Shown here: positions 49,014 through 59,691 of the stretch, piece by piece
Layout of the letters: each line of letters opens with the position of its first letter
Numbering within the stretch: position 1 is the first letter of the stretch
Origin: Vibrio sp. BS-M-Sm-2
GTDB taxonomy: Bacteria; Pseudomonadota; Gammaproteobacteria; Enterobacterales; Vibrionaceae
Direction: 5' to 3'
NCBI RefSeq assembly: GCF_041504345.1
Contig: NZ_CP167894.1
Coordinates: 1,736,001-1,800,000 of the forward strand
DNA length: 64,000 nt
Program-made: the position numbers and the translations under genes
Notes under the pieces: model-generated
What the model was told of the DNA's origin: nothing
The model's database searches: none
What the model saw: the letters and a program-made list of their open reading frames with translations, nothing else

Positions 49014-49619
49014 ATGTGGAAAAAACCCTTGGCGACCATCGCACTTATATTGATCTCATTTTCTGGTGCAACGTCTGAATCGGAACAGCCCAAAACCGAG
49101 GCCGCTCTAGTCAATGTTGATATGACCTTAGATCTCGATGGCATGGAGAAGTACGCTCAAGAGGCAAGTGAATCTCTCGAGGTGATATCACAATCGTTGC
49201 AAGCCATCGTCAACAACCCCAACCTCAGCGATGACCAGCAGCAAGCATTGAATCAAACTGTTGAGAGCATTAATAAGCTTGCCAGTTCAACCAAAACATC
49301 CCTCAACCAACTACCGCAAGCCTTAGACAATTCTCGAATCGCCTTTAAGAAAACCAGTCAATTACTGCTAGATGACATCCAAACTAAAATCATTATTGCG
49401 CTGGCGGCGGTGATCGCGGTCATTGTTATCGCGTTAACGGCTATCTATCTACTGATCCTTAAACCCATGCAGCAAACATTAGTGAAAGCGACCCATAACA
49501 TCTCTTCCATGGCGCACTCAATACAGATCACAGCCGAAGCACTGAAATTCAGTACCGAAAAACAACAAGAAATCATGGATTACATTGAGCATTCACCCAC
49601 TCAATGCACTGATAAATAA
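49014..49619 (+). CDS. Hypothetical membrane protein, helical periplasmic domain
   Basis: 201 residues, not recognised. The N-terminal signal is MWKKPLATIALILISFSGATS. A coiled-coil-prone Gln/Asn/Ser-rich domain runs over about residues 36-120 (SLEVISQSLQAIVNNPNLSD, QTVESINKLASSTKTSLNQL). One strong membrane helix lies at about 126-150 (KIIIALAAVIAVIVIALTAIY), and a short helical tail of about 50 residues follows. The topology suggests a periplasmic sensor or spacer without an output domain, a little like a truncated chemoreceptor; that is only a likeness. AAGGAA precedes the ATG. It converges on spf with no clear terminator. Confidence 0.7.
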   Translation: MWKKPLATIALILISFSGATSESEQPKTEAALVNVDMTLDLDGMEKYAQEASESLEVISQSLQAIVNNPNLSDDQQQALNQTVESINKLASSTKTSLNQLPQALDNSRIAFKKTSQLLLDDIQTKIIIALAAVIAVIVIALTAIYLLILKPMQQTLVKATHNISSMAHSIQITAEALKFSTEKQQEIMDYIEHSPTQCTDK

Positions 49620-49845
49620 GACGTAAGTGGTCAATAAATTATGAGCAATTTGTAAAATAAAAGTTATTTCCAAGAATAAAACAATCCACCTAGAGACGGA
49701 TTTAAATTACCAATTGCTGATCAAATTCCAGATTTAAGACAAATCAAGTGATAGAGAGAAAGTTTCGACAAGAAGAGAGAAGGTACTAAAAAGAAGCCGA
49801 TTAACGCGGGAATTATAGGTTGGAAATATTTTTCTTTCGCACAAG

Positions 49846-49950
49846 AAAAAACGCCCCAGTCAAATACTGACTGGGGCGGCTGAATCAGCCTAATCCAATA
49901 ACGTGAAACAAAAGGTCTGAAAGATAGAACATCTTACCTCTGTACCCTAC
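49846..49950 (-). ncRNA. spf: Spot 42 sRNA
   Basis: Hfq-dependent regulator of catabolic genes, repressed by CRP-cAMP in E. coli. The minus strand begins GTAGGGTACAGAGGTAAGAT, essentially the E. coli Spot 42 5' end. It continues with the conserved single-stranded regions and ends in the terminator GCCCCAGTCAG-TATTTGACTGGGGCGTTTTTT. About 105 nt, downstream of polA on the same strand, the conserved location. A -10-like TACATT lies 7 nt before the start; the -35 is poor. Confidence 0.96.
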
Positions 49951-50062
49951 GAGATTTAATGTACAACAATTGCTCAGAAATGAAAACAATTTTTGTAGTT
50001 TTTTTTCATGAATGTTTTATTAAAACATCCAAATACTTCTTACGACTCAACTTTATTTGAGA

Positions 50063-50093
50063 CAAAAAAAAGCCAGTGTTTGTGCACTGGCTC
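50063..50093 (-). terminator. Terminator after polA
   Basis: Minus strand GAGCCAGTG-CACAAA-CACTGGCTTTTTTTT, 33 nt after the polA stop. It insulates spf from polA transcription. Confidence 0.9.
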
Positions 50094-50125
50094 ATACTAA
50101 TTTGCTCAATAAGGTCAAAAACTGA

Positions 50126-52939
50126 TTAGTGGGCTTGATCCCAGTTGTCACCGTGGCCAGCTTCCGCAACTAGCGGAACTTCTAGCTCTGCAGCTGATTC
50201 CATCAATTGTTGTACTTTACTTTCAATTTCGGCTAAAGATGACTCTTCTACTTCAAATACCAATTCATCGTGTACTTGCATCAATAACTTAACTCGACCA
50301 TCGCCTTCCGCTTGGATCCATTCATCAACCAATAGCATCGCTTTCTTGATGATGTCTGCCGCTGTACCTTGCATTGGCGCGTTGATCGCCGCACGCTCAG
50401 CAGCTTTACGACGCATGCCATTACGAGATTGAATTTCAGGAAGGTGCAAACGACGACCGTAGATAGTTTCAACGAAGCCCTGCTCTGAAGCAGCACTGCG
50501 TGTGTCTTCCATGTACTGCATTACACCAGGGTAGCGCTCGAAGTAAGTATCCATGTAGTGCTGTGCTTCGCCACGAGGAATCCCTAGCTGCTTAGCCAAA
50601 CCAAAGGCACTCATACCGTAGATAAGACCGAAGTTAACGGCCTTAGCACGACGACGTTGTTCCGTCGTTACATCCTCAATATTAACGCCGATGATCTCAG
50701 CCGCAGTTGCTGCGTGAATATCTTTGCCTTGTTGGAACGCTTCCAGAAGCGCTTTATCACCCGATAAGTGAGCCATGATACGCAATTCAATTTGAGAGTA
50801 ATCGACCGCTAGAATCTTCCAACCATGTTGTGCAACGAATGCTTGGCGGATACGACGACCTTCTTCATTACGAATTGGGATGTTCTGTAAGTTTGGATCC
50901 GTCGAAGACAAACGACCCGTTGCTGTCACCGCTTGGTGATAAGACGTATGAACACGGCCCGTTTCAGCATTGATCATCTTCGGCAGCTTATCTGTGTAGG
51001 TAGACTTCAGTTTCGCAAGGCCACGATACTCAATGATCAGCTTCGGTAATGGGTAATCAAGCGCCAGTTCTTGCAGCACTTCTTCGTTGGTTGAAGGTGC
51101 ACCTGATGGCGTTTTCTTGATAACAGGCAGACCCATTTTCTCAAACAGAATCGCTTGCAACTGTTTTGGAGAGTTCATGTTGAACTCTTGCTCTGCAATC
51201 TCGTAGGCTTTCTGTTCTAGCTCATCCAAACGAACCGCAATCTCTTGCGATTGAGCGCCTAACAACATGTCATCGATGAATACGCCAGTGCGTTCAATGC
51301 GAGACATCACTGGGATCAGTGGTACTTCAATCTCTTCATAAATCGCTTTTAGCTTTTCATCTTGCTCGATGTTTTCCATTAAACGGTTATGAAGACGTAG
51401 TGTCACATCTGCATCTTCTGCAGCGTATGGAGACGCCTCACCCAGCTCAATCTGGTTGAAAGTAAGCTGCTTCTTACCTTTACCTGCGATCTGCTCAAAC
51501 GAGATGCAGCTGTGTTGTAGGAAACGTAGCGCTAGGCTATCCATATCATGCTTGCCGCCAACACTATTGAAAACGTAAGACGCCAACATAGTGTCGTGTT
51601 TGATGCCTTTCATCTCGATACCGTAGCGCGCTAGCACACTCATATCGTATTTCAGGTTCTGACCTACTTTCGCTTGTGCGTCATCTTCGAGAATAGGCTT
51701 AAGCTGTTCAAGTACCCAGTCACGATCCAGCTGCTGAGGTGCATCTAGGTAATCATGGGCAACCGGTACGTAAGCGGCAACGCCTTCTTCGGTTGCGAAT
51801 GATAGACCAACAAGGTTAGCGACCATGTAATCTAGGCTGTCTGTTTCAGTATCAAAGGCAAACACCTCTGACGCTTTCAGTTTCTCTAGCCACGCATTAA
51901 AAGAGGCTTCATCTAAGATGGTTTCGTAGTTGCTGCGATCAATCGTCACGGCAGACGTATTCATCTCTACAGTAGACGTTGTTGCAGAAGCGCTGCTGCG
52001 TACTGATCCAGCTCCCGCTGCGGCAGATTTCTCATCCGCTTCAACCACACCACTGCCGCCTTCAAGTAGCTCGTTTAGCCAAGATTTGAAGACCAGTTGA
52101 CCGTATAGCTTAATCAGCTCATCCGTGTTTGGTTGTGCTTTTACAAGCGACTCAGGCGTCTCTTCTAGCTCGACGTCGAGTTTGATTGTTGCAAGCTCGT
52201 AAGACATCTCAGCGTTGTCTTTATTATCAATCAGCTTCTTAGCCATCGTTTTTGAACCACGGAAGCCAAGAGCGGCAATATCATCAAGGTTTTGATACAG
52301 CTTTTCGATGCTACCAATACCTTGTAGAAGGGCTGTTGCTGTTTTATCACCGACACCCGGAACACCAGGAATGTTATCGACTTTATCGCCCATCAGCGCC
52401 AGGTAATCGATAATAAGCTCTGGCGGGATACCAAACTTCTCAATCACGCCTTCACGATCCATTACCACGTTGGTCATGGTGTTGATCAGAGTAACGTTGT
52501 CATCGACAAGCTGCGCCATATCTTTATCGCCAGTACTAATGAGCACAGGCATACCCATCGCAGAAGCTTGAGAAGCAAGCGTACCGATCACATCATCCGC
52601 TTCAACGCCGGGAATAGAGATAAGTGGCAAACCCATTGCACGAATCACATTGTGCAAAGGCTCAATCTGGCAACGAAGATCATCAGGCATAGGTGGACGA
52701 TTTGCCTTGTACTCTGGGTACATGTCATCACGGAACGTCTTTCCTTTCGCATCAAAAATTACCGCAATACGATCAGAAGCAAATTGACGCATCATGCTGC
52801 GCAGCATGTTAACTACACCATAAACAGCGTTAGTTGGGATATCACCATTGCTCATTGTGCCAGGGTAAGCATGGAACGCGCGATATAGGTAAGAAGAGCC
52901 ATCGATCAGAATCAATGGATTATCAGGAATACGAGCCAT
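50126..52939 (-). CDS. polA: DNA polymerase I
   Basis: 937 residues, slightly longer than E. coli Pol I. The 5'-3' exonuclease domain is N-terminal ([33 protein letters not shown]). An Ala/Ser/Thr-rich linker near residues 298-322 follows. The 3'-5' proofreading domain has an intact DEDD start ([12 protein letters not shown]). In the polymerase domain, motif A is [16 protein letters not shown], the O-helix is [19 protein letters not shown], and motif C is [12 protein letters not shown]. All catalytic acids are visible, so proofreading should be active. Confidence 0.98.
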   Translation of the reverse strand: MARIPDNPLILIDGSSYLYRAFHAYPGTMSNGDIPTNAVYGVVNMLRSMMRQFASDRIAVIFDAKGKTFRDDMYPEYKANRPPMPDDLRCQIEPLHNVIRAMGLPLISIPGVEADDVIGTLASQASAMGMPVLISTGDKDMAQLVDDNVTLINTMTNVVMDREGVIEKFGIPPELIIDYLALMGDKVDNIPGVPGVGDKTATALLQGIGSIEKLYQNLDDIAALGFRGSKTMAKKLIDNKDNAEMSYELATIKLDVELEETPESLVKAQPNTDELIKLYGQLVFKSWLNELLEGGSGVVEADEKSAAAGAGSVRSSASATTSTVEMNTSAVTIDRSNYETILDEASFNAWLEKLKASEVFAFDTETDSLDYMVANLVGLSFATEEGVAAYVPVAHDYLDAPQQLDRDWVLEQLKPILEDDAQAKVGQNLKYDMSVLARYGIEMKGIKHDTMLASYVFNSVGGKHDMDSLALRFLQHSCISFEQIAGKGKKQLTFNQIELGEASPYAAEDADVTLRLHNRLMENIEQDEKLKAIYEEIEVPLIPVMSRIERTGVFIDDMLLGAQSQEIAVRLDELEQKAYEIAEQEFNMNSPKQLQAILFEKMGLPVIKKTPSGAPSTNEEVLQELALDYPLPKLIIEYRGLAKLKSTYTDKLPKMINAETGRVHTSYHQAVTATGRLSSTDPNLQNIPIRNEEGRRIRQAFVAQHGWKILAVDYSQIELRIMAHLSGDKALLEAFQQGKDIHAATAAEIIGVNIEDVTTEQRRRAKAVNFGLIYGMSAFGLAKQLGIPRGEAQHYMDTYFERYPGVMQYMEDTRSAASEQGFVETIYGRRLHLPEIQSRNGMRRKAAERAAINAPMQGTAADIIKKAMLLVDEWIQAEGDGRVKLLMQVHDELVFEVEESSLAEIESKVQQLMESAAELEVPLVAEAGHGDNWDQAH

Positions 52940-53090
52940 AATGTTTGTGTATCCAGTAAGTACAGAAATTATCTGTTAAGAATGCCACGTCTGTTGGTTG
53001 GATTCCACGTTGTCGATCTGTATCCGTTCACTCGGTTGTGTTCGTTATAATCGATTTGTTGTTATTTTTTGTTCTTAGACGCAAGCGTTC

Positions 53091-53123
53091 TGTGGATAAC
53101 TCTGTTTATATTATTTATCCACC
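53091..53123. promoter_or_regulatory. Pair of DnaA-box-like sequences upstream of polA
   Basis: TGTGGATAA (53091-53099) is the exact complement of the consensus TTATCCACA. TTATCCACC (53115-53123) differs from it at the last base. They point towards each other with 15 nt between. They lie about 155 nt upstream of polA in a 679-nt gap shared with RyhB. Confidence 0.55.
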
Positions 53124-53311
53124 CTGTTGAGAACTAAGGTAAACAACTCAAAAAATACCAATAAGCAATTGAAAATAAAGAATAATTTTACAGATCGAAC
53201 ATATGATCAACGATCTTTTCTCGATCTTGCGTTGTGGAAAAGAATGCTGGTGGCGTTTTATTCATAAAAATACGTGCCACTGAATATGCATATTGTTGAA
53301 ATGGTAGGTAT

Positions 53312-53532
53312 AAAAAAAGCGACACCCGAAGATGTCGCCTAGCAAAAACCGGTAAAGCTATTCAAATTGAATATCACAGCTTTACCTAAAAGCTATAAAT
53401 TACACTGGAAGCAATGTGAGCAATGTCGTGTCAAAAAGAACTTAGTACAAGTTCGCGAGAATTCTGTTGGGTAACCAAGTAGATACTTGAGTACTTAACA
53501 TCCTTGTGAACATTTCCTCATTCCCTAAGACG
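53312..53532 (-). ncRNA. ryhB: RyhB iron-responsive sRNA
   Basis: The minus strand contains the RyhB core CACGACATTGCTCACATTGC (53411-53430) followed by TTCCAGTG, nearly identical to the E. coli pairing region that represses iron-using proteins. Flanks differ and the RNA is far longer than the 90-nt enteric form, as known for Vibrio RyhB (about 220 nt). It ends in AGGCGACATC-TTCG-GGTGTCGCT plus seven T. The 5' end is inferred from a Fur-overlapped promoter. hemB and polA as neighbours agree with the V. cholerae location as I recall it. Confidence 0.94.
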
Positions 53533-53538
53533 AAGTTA

Positions 53539-53566
53539 ATAATAATGATTCTCATTTAATAGTCAA
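53539..53566 (-). promoter_or_regulatory. ryhB promoter with Fur box
   Basis: -35 TTGACT (53561-53566) and -10 TATTAT (53539-53544), spacer 16 nt. A Fur box, AATAATGATTCTCATTT on the plus strand (53541-53557), covers most of the spacer and the -10. Iron-loaded Fur would block the polymerase directly. Confidence 0.85.
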
Positions 53567-53574
53567 CAATTAAG

Positions 53575-53589
53575 TGAGAATAAATCTCA
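53575..53589. promoter_or_regulatory. Second Fur-like box upstream of ryhB
   Basis: TGAGAATAAATCTCA is a 7-1-7 inverted repeat with one mismatch, 18 nt beyond the promoter box. It suggests cooperative Fur binding. It also lies 30 nt from the stop of the neighbouring GNAT gene. Confidence 0.65.
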
Positions 53590-53618
53590 TTTAATTTATA
53601 GACTGTTAACGCCAGTGC

Positions 53619-54053
53619 TCAAATTTGCTTCAAAAAATGGATTCTATGGTCATTAATGTCTTCTTTTTCTTCAAATTTTTCGATTAAGTAACCGTTTCTT
53701 AATAACAGGCGCAACATTGCAGGGAACTGGTTACGGGACTTAACCTTTAACTGCCTATAGCCCTGCTCTTGCACCCACTGCTCTTGAACATCTAATTGAG
53801 CCTGTGCAACGCCTTTGTTTCTCGCGAGCGGCGATACGCCACCAAACCAGCTGTAAAAAGTATGCTGATCCAATTCATAGCCGATCTTAAAACCGAGCAA
53901 CACGCCAGATTCTTCAGCCACTAAGATAAGGTTCTTTTTCCCTGTCAGTCGCTCTGAAAGGGAAGCGATACTTTCTTTTTTAGCGAACTCAGAGATCTGA
54001 TCGACAACAGACACCACCTCTTCTAACGAGCCTTCACGTACAACAACTGACAT
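53619..54053 (-). CDS. GNAT family N-acetyltransferase
   Basis: 144 residues. The GNAT fold shows beta strands around NLILVAEESGVLLGFKIGYEL and the acetyl-CoA loop region LARNKGVAQAQLDVQEQW, a variant of Q/RxxGxG/A. KVKSRNQFPAMLRLLLRNGY is the usual fourth motif. Substrate unknown. It lies 77 nt downstream of hemB on the same strand, behind a hairpin, and just upstream of the ryhB promoter. Confidence 0.85.
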   Translation of the reverse strand: MSVVVREGSLEEVVSVVDQISEFAKKESIASLSERLTGKKNLILVAEESGVLLGFKIGYELDQHTFYSWFGGVSPLARNKGVAQAQLDVQEQWVQEQGYRQLKVKSRNQFPAMLRLLLRNGYLIEKFEEKEDINDHRIHFLKQI

Positions 54054-54075
54054 CTTATCTATCCTTTATAAACGA

Positions 54076-54101
54076 AAGGGCTGGCACAATGGCCAACCCT
54101 T
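54076..54101 (-). terminator. Hairpin after hemB
   Basis: Minus strand AAGGGTTGGC-CATTGT-GCCAGCCCTT followed by TCGTTTA. The stem is strong but the T tract is weak, so it could be a partial terminator between hemB and the GNAT gene. Confidence 0.6.
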
Positions 54102-54130
54102 AACTGATCACTTAAGTGAACTCTACACGA

Positions 54131-55225
<1,095 letters not shown>

Positions 55226-55382
55226 CTAAATACAGGCAAAAGCATATCACTGATGGCTCAGGACGCTAGCAGTAAAATATAAAACCCACTCAAAAACAGG
55301 GAGAAATGGCAAAAAATGACCTTCTCCTCACACTGCCGTATACTCATGACAACTCAGTAAAGACCGCTTTCAGGACAAAACA

Positions 55383-56144
55383 ATGATCGACACTCATGCT
55401 CATATTTACGCGAGCGAATTTGATGAAGACCGCGAGCAAGTTGTAGAGCGCGCACTGGCTCAAGGGATTGATACCATTCTATTGCCGAACATCGATTTAG
55501 AATCTATCGAACCAATGCTAGCGACGGAAGCTCAGTTTCCTGATGTGTGCCGTTCAATGATGGGCTTACACCCTTGTTATGTGGATGCGAATATCGAGCA
55601 AACCCTCAAAACCATTCGAGCTTGGTTTGATAAGCATGATTTTATCGCTGTGGGTGAGATTGGCATCGACTTGTACTGGGATAAAACTTTCAAGGTTGAA
55701 CAAGAGATGGCGTTTGTGACTCAACTGCAATGGGCCAAAGAGCTCGATCTACCTGTGGTGATCCACACTCGTGATTCTATTGAAGAGACACTTGCCCTAC
55801 TTCGTAAAGAACAAGATGGCAGCTTACGTGGCGTATTCCACTGTTTTGGCAGCAGCTTAAAAGAAGCTCAAGCGATCAACGCGCTCGGCTTTCACCTCGG
55901 ATTAGGTGGTGTTTCGACCTTTAAGAATTCAGGAATGGATAAGGTGATCCCACATCTGGATATGAATTACGTCATCCTAGAAACAGATTGCCCCTACTTG
56001 GCACCTACACCAAATCGCGGCAAACGCAATGAACCGGCCTACACAGAATTGGTGGCAAAACGCATCGCCGAATTACGCGGAATTACTCTTAAAGAAGTCG
56101 AAAACATAACCACTATCAATGCTAAATCATTGTTTAATTTATAA
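55383..56144 (+). CDS. tatD: TatD family metal-dependent hydrolase / DNase
   Basis: 253 residues, TIM-barrel metallohydrolase. Metal ligands: DTHAHIY at residue 3, GEIGIDLYWD near 92, HTRDS near 127, HCFGSS near 152 and ETDCPYLAPTP near 202. Family members are 3'-5' exonucleases and some are involved in DNA repair. In enterics the gene follows tatC on the same strand; here it faces tatC across a small ORF and a bidirectional terminator. It diverges from hemB. Confidence 0.92.
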   Translation: MIDTHAHIYASEFDEDREQVVERALAQGIDTILLPNIDLESIEPMLATEAQFPDVCRSMMGLHPCYVDANIEQTLKTIRAWFDKHDFIAVGEIGIDLYWDKTFKVEQEMAFVTQLQWAKELDLPVVIHTRDSIEETLALLRKEQDGSLRGVFHCFGSSLKEAQAINALGFHLGLGGVSTFKNSGMDKVIPHLDMNYVILETDCPYLAPTPNRGKRNEPAYTELVAKRIAELRGITLKEVENITTINAKSLFNL

Positions 56145-56247
56145 CAAATCTATTAATAAGTAATTATTACGGATTTTTCCTGAATTTATTTGAGAAAGCT
56201 AAGTGACATGTATATTATCAACCACCTGCATATGGAGGTAGTTGATT

Positions 56248-56364
56248 ATGTGTGACCATTCACAGCACTTACAACGTCAACATCGAACTCTATGGCATAA
56301 AATTTGGGGCATCAAAGAGCTCTATATATGTCAGAACTGTGGCTATCAGTTAAAGATTCGATAA
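56248..56364 (+). CDS. Small Cys/His-containing protein, 38 residues
   Basis: ATG at 56248 with GGAGG 9 nt upstream opens 38 codons ending TAA. The peptide starts MCDHSQHLQRQHRTLWHK and ends LYICQNCGYQLKIR. The CQNCG pair, together with the early Cys and His residues (CDHSQH), could bind one zinc ion as a mini zinc ribbon. It is basic and has no membrane segment. It lies 103 nt after tatD and right before the terminator that tatD would otherwise use. It was below the usual length cut-off. I do not recognise a function. Confidence 0.6.
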   Translation: MCDHSQHLQRQHRTLWHKIWGIKELYICQNCGYQLKIR

Positions 56365-56374
56365 ACAGACATAA

Positions 56375-56407
56375 TAAAAAAGCGGCCCTAGGCCGCTTTT
56401 TTATTAT
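56375..56407. terminator. Bidirectional terminator between the small ORF and tatC
   Basis: AAAAAAGCGGCC-CTA-GGCCGCTTTTTT, a perfect stem with A/T tracts on both sides, between convergent genes. Confidence 0.92.
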
Positions 56408-56432
56408 GTAATTTTTACTGAAGCATTCCAAA

Positions 56433-57188
56433 TCAAGATTCAGCTTCTTCCTCTTCATCCGCATCTGGCTTACGCGTATAAAAACGTGCGAAGAACAGAC
56501 CAATCTCAAACAAAATACACATTGGAATCGCCAACAGTGTTTGCGAGATCATATCTGGTGGTGTCAGCATCATACCGATGATGAAAGCACCCACAACAAT
56601 GTAAGGACGCTTTTCAGACAAAGATTGAGGCGTTGTTGCACCCGTCCAACACAACAAGATAATCGCAACTGGCACTTCAAAGGCAATACCAAAAGCAAAG
56701 AACAGCGCGAGTACAAAATCAAGATAGCTTGAGATGTCGGTTGCGAACTCTACTCCCCCTAATGATATGGCTGTAAAAAAGCCAAATACCAACGGGAATA
56801 CAATAAAGTAAGCGAACGCCACACCACAGTAAAACAGCAATGAACTTGAAGCCAATAGCGGCATGATCAAGCGTTTTTCATGCTTGTATAAACCCGGAGC
56901 AACAAAAGCCCACACCTGATACAAAATAAATGGAACCGCGAGGAATATAGACGCGATCAAGGTTAATTTCAGTGGTGTGAAAAATGGCGATGCAACATCG
57001 GTTGCGATCATCGTCGCCCCTTCCGGTAGACGATCTACCAAAGGTGCTGATACGAATTCATAAATATCATTAGCAAAATAAATTAGCCCGACAAATATCA
57101 CTAGCACCGCGACAATCGCACGTAGTAGGCGATTACGTAGTTCTAGAAGGTGGCTAATTAAAGGCTGTGTCTGCTCAGTCGAAGACAT
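56433..57188 (-). CDS. tatC: Twin-arginine translocase TatC
   Basis: Core receptor of the Tat pathway for folded proteins. The ATG at 57188 ([21 protein letters not shown]) with AGAGG upstream gives 251 residues. Six membrane helices are visible ([57 protein letters not shown]; and three more). The conserved LLELRNRL and [12 protein letters not shown] loops are present. The tail is acidic. It lies 148 nt after the tatB stop, an unusually wide gap for this operon. Confidence 0.96.
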   Translation of the reverse strand: MSSTEQTQPLISHLLELRNRLLRAIVAVLVIFVGLIYFANDIYEFVSAPLVDRLPEGATMIATDVASPFFTPLKLTLIASIFLAVPFILYQVWAFVAPGLYKHEKRLIMPLLASSSLLFYCGVAFAYFIVFPLVFGFFTAISLGGVEFATDISSYLDFVLALFFAFGIAFEVPVAIILLCWTGATTPQSLSEKRPYIVVGAFIIGMMLTPPDMISQTLLAIPMCILFEIGLFFARFYTRKPDADEEEEAES

Positions 57189-57336
57189 GTCAAACCTCTT
57201 AAACAGGAAGATCGAAAAGGAGCCGCGCACCTATCTATCCAGTTGAATTGGTATCCACTTGAATAGATATCTACTTGAATAGCTGTCTATTTAAACATCT
57301 AGCGACTCAAGTATCCGGCGACTCCTCCTTGCGAGA

Positions 57337-57744
57337 CTATTCGGCTTTCTTATCTGACGGTGCTGAAGCTTCGCTGTTGACCTGAATGGTTTCAGATTCC
57401 ACAGTTTCCGTGACACTAGGTTTAGTCTCACTTGGCTTATCAGACTCAGGCTTAGCATACGGACGTTGAACCTCAGCAGCGGCCTGCTTGAGTTCATCGA
57501 CTGACGCTTTAAGGTCTGGAGATAAATCTTCCATTCCCATTTTTTCCGCCTTGCGTAGGTTTTCTTGCAGCTCTTGCACCTTAAGCTCATGAGAAAGTTC
57601 ATCTTTCACACTGTTTGCCATGCTTTTCGCTTGTCCAACAAACTTGGAAATACTGCGAATCGCCACGGGCAAACGCTCAGGCCCTAAAACCACTAACCCA
57701 ACGACAGATATTAATACCAGTTCCCAAAAACCGATATCAAACAC
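57337..57744 (-). CDS. tatB: Twin-arginine translocase TatB
   Basis: 135 residues from a GTG at 57744. It has the N-terminal membrane helix ([25 protein letters not shown]) with the TatB-type Glu and GPERLP hinge. An amphipathic helix and a long acidic, Ser/Glu/Pro-rich tail follow. It pairs with TatC to bind signal peptides. It starts 3 nt after tatA. Confidence 0.96.
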   Translation of the reverse strand: MFDIGFWELVLISVVGLVVLGPERLPVAIRSISKFVGQAKSMANSVKDELSHELKVQELQENLRKAEKMGMEDLSPDLKASVDELKQAAAEVQRPYAKPESDKPSETKPSVTETVESETIQVNSEASAPSDKKAE

Positions 57745-57747
57745 GAT

Positions 57748-58002
57748 TTACGCCTGCTCTTTGTCTTTCTTTGTTTCAGCAGTTGTTTCAGCGTGAGCTT
57801 CTGTCTTCTGCTGTTCAATATTCTTTGGTTCGAAGTCTGCATCTTTCTTATCTGCAGGCTTGTCTTCATCGCTCATCGCTTTTTTGAAGCCTTTAACCGC
57901 TGAACCTAAGTCACCACCCATACCGCGCAGTTTCTTTGTTCCGAATAGCAAAATTACAATTACAGCAATGATTAGAAGTTGCCAAATACTGATACCACCC
58001 AT
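57748..58002 (-). CDS. tatA: Twin-arginine translocase TatA
   Basis: Pore-forming subunit, 84 residues. The second of two close ATGs is chosen: it begins [20 protein letters not shown], exactly the family start, and is 9 nt from GAGG. The first ATG is only 3 nt from it. After the helix come the [14 protein letters not shown] hinge and amphipathic helix, then a charged tail. Confidence 0.96.
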   Translation of the reverse strand: MGGISIWQLLIIAVIVILLFGTKKLRGMGGDLGSAVKGFKKAMSDEDKPADKKDADFEPKNIEQQKTEAHAETTAETKKDKEQA

Positions 58003-58056
58003 TGTCATTGTCCTCGGGTCTGTCTACACATAAAAAATATTAAGAGAGTCTACTGT

Positions 58057-59691
58057 CTAACGACGGTAAGCTCGCCAACTAAGCAACCAAAATGTGACAC
58101 CTGCGATGCCACAGCCCATAGATAGCTGCTCATAAGGGCTTGAAACTAATATTGCGGAGCATACGACTAAAGTGGCTCCAACGCCAAACAAAAACTTTCC
58201 AGTTGCTTGCTGACGCTTACTATCTCGGTAACCTTGATAAAGCTGATCCATTCTGTGGTTCATCGCTTTACCTTGGCGCAAGCTGTCATAAAGTAGCTCT
58301 GGCAGCTCTGGCAGTTTTTCTGCCCAGAATGGCGCGCGCTCTTTTACTGCATTGATCACAGCTTGCGGCCCCACCTGATTCATCATCCAGGTTTCAAGGA
58401 AAGGTTTGGCAGTTGCCCACAAATCAAGTTGCGGATACAACTGGCGACCTAGGCCTTCCACATACAACAAGGTCTTCTGTAGAAGTACCAACTGAGGCTG
58501 AACCTCCATGTTGAAACGTCTTGCTGTATTAAATAAGTTTAGCAACACATGGCCAAATGAGATCTCGCCAAGTGGTTTTGCAAAAATGGGCTCACACACC
58601 ATACGAATCGCGAACTCAAAATCATTGACGTTGGTGTCGTGTGGAACCCACCCCGAATCAACGTGCAGCTCTGCAACCTTACGGTAATCTCGATTAAAGA
58701 AAGCCAACAGATTCTCTGCTAAATAGCGCTTATCTTCGCTGTTGAGCGTGCCGACAATGCCACAATCCAAACCAATCCACTGAGGGTTATCTGGATTCTC
58801 TGGGTTAACGAATACGTTGCCCGGGTGCATGTCTGCATGGAAAAAGCTGTCTCGGAATACTTGGGTGAAGAATACCGTCACACCACGTTCCGCCAGCAAT
58901 TTCATGTTGGTGCCGTTGGCTTCTAGCGTCTCAATATCGGATACTTGAATCCCATAGATTCGCTCTGACACCATCAGGGTTTCACTGCTTAAATCAGGGA
59001 TAACCTCAGGGACATACAACTCTTCACTGCCTTCAAAATTACGTCGCAGTTGAATCGCATTAGCCGCCTCTCGGCGCAGGTCTAGTTCATCAAGTAATGT
59101 TTTCTCGTACTCATGAACGACTTCAACTGGTTTCAAACGACGTGCTTCAGGAAGCGACTTAGCGACTATACGCGCCATTCGGTGCATCAGTTTTAGATCT
59201 GCGTCAATCACCGGGCGAATATCAGGTCGAATGACCTTCAGAACAATCTCTCGACCGCTCTCTTTAAGCTTGGCAGTATGCACCTGAGCGATAGAAGCAG
59301 AAGCAAGCGGCTCGATATCAAAGTCGGTAAACCAGTTATCTAAACTGCCACCCAGCGCCTTTTCCATATCTTGCTTAGCCAGTTGACCATCAAACGGCGC
59401 AACTTGGTCCTGCAACAACGCCAACTGATCGGCTATATGAGGAGGGAACAAATCACGACGGGTCGACATCATCTGTCCAAACTTGATCCACACAGGGCCA
59501 AGTTCTTGCAACGCAAGACGCAAGCGATGACCCAACTCTTTATCTTGATGCTTGTTCTTAAGCCAAAACAGTGACTTTCGCGCCAGCAAAGGAGCTTTAG
59601 TCAGTTGGTGTTCCGGCATCAACTCATCAAGGCCGTATTCCAACTGTACCTTGATAATATGATAAAGACGTTTCAGTTCTGTTGGGGTCAT
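58057..59691 (-). CDS. ubiB: Ubiquinone biosynthesis ATPase/kinase-like UbiB
   Basis: 544 residues, an ADCK/ABC1-family protein acting with UbiJ and UbiK on ubiquinone intermediates. The hallmark [14 protein letters not shown] (KxGQ motif) lies near residue 70. The Ala-rich nucleotide loop is ASASIAQVH, the catalytic loop [11 protein letters not shown], and the DFG equivalent LDCGIVG. Two C-terminal membrane helices ([32 protein letters not shown]) anchor it. It overlaps ubiJ by four bases. Confidence 0.97.
   Translation of the reverse strand: MTPTELKRLYHIIKVQLEYGLDELMPEHQLTKAPLLARKSLFWLKNKHQDKELGHRLRLALQELGPVWIKFGQMMSTRRDLFPPHIADQLALLQDQVAPFDGQLAKQDMEKALGGSLDNWFTDFDIEPLASASIAQVHTAKLKESGREIVLKVIRPDIRPVIDADLKLMHRMARIVAKSLPEARRLKPVEVVHEYEKTLLDELDLRREAANAIQLRRNFEGSEELYVPEVIPDLSSETLMVSERIYGIQVSDIETLEANGTNMKLLAERGVTVFFTQVFRDSFFHADMHPGNVFVNPENPDNPQWIGLDCGIVGTLNSEDKRYLAENLLAFFNRDYRKVAELHVDSGWVPHDTNVNDFEFAIRMVCEPIFAKPLGEISFGHVLLNLFNTARRFNMEVQPQLVLLQKTLLYVEGLGRQLYPQLDLWATAKPFLETWMMNQVGPQAVINAVKERAPFWAEKLPELPELLYDSLRQGKAMNHRMDQLYQGYRDSKRQQATGKFLFGVGATLVVCSAILVSSPYEQLSMGCGIAGVTFWLLSWRAYRR

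Noticed and set aside
49620..49845. Possible additional sRNA or gene between the hypothetical membrane protein and spf
   Set aside because: 226 nt of A/T-rich sequence. I found no ORF, no terminator and no convincing promoter.
53192..53232. GATC cluster read as a chromosome II replication trigger or RctB site
   Set aside because: ATGATCA occurs once, but there is no array of iterons and the context does not match the known trigger site. It is kept only as part of the DnaA-box note.
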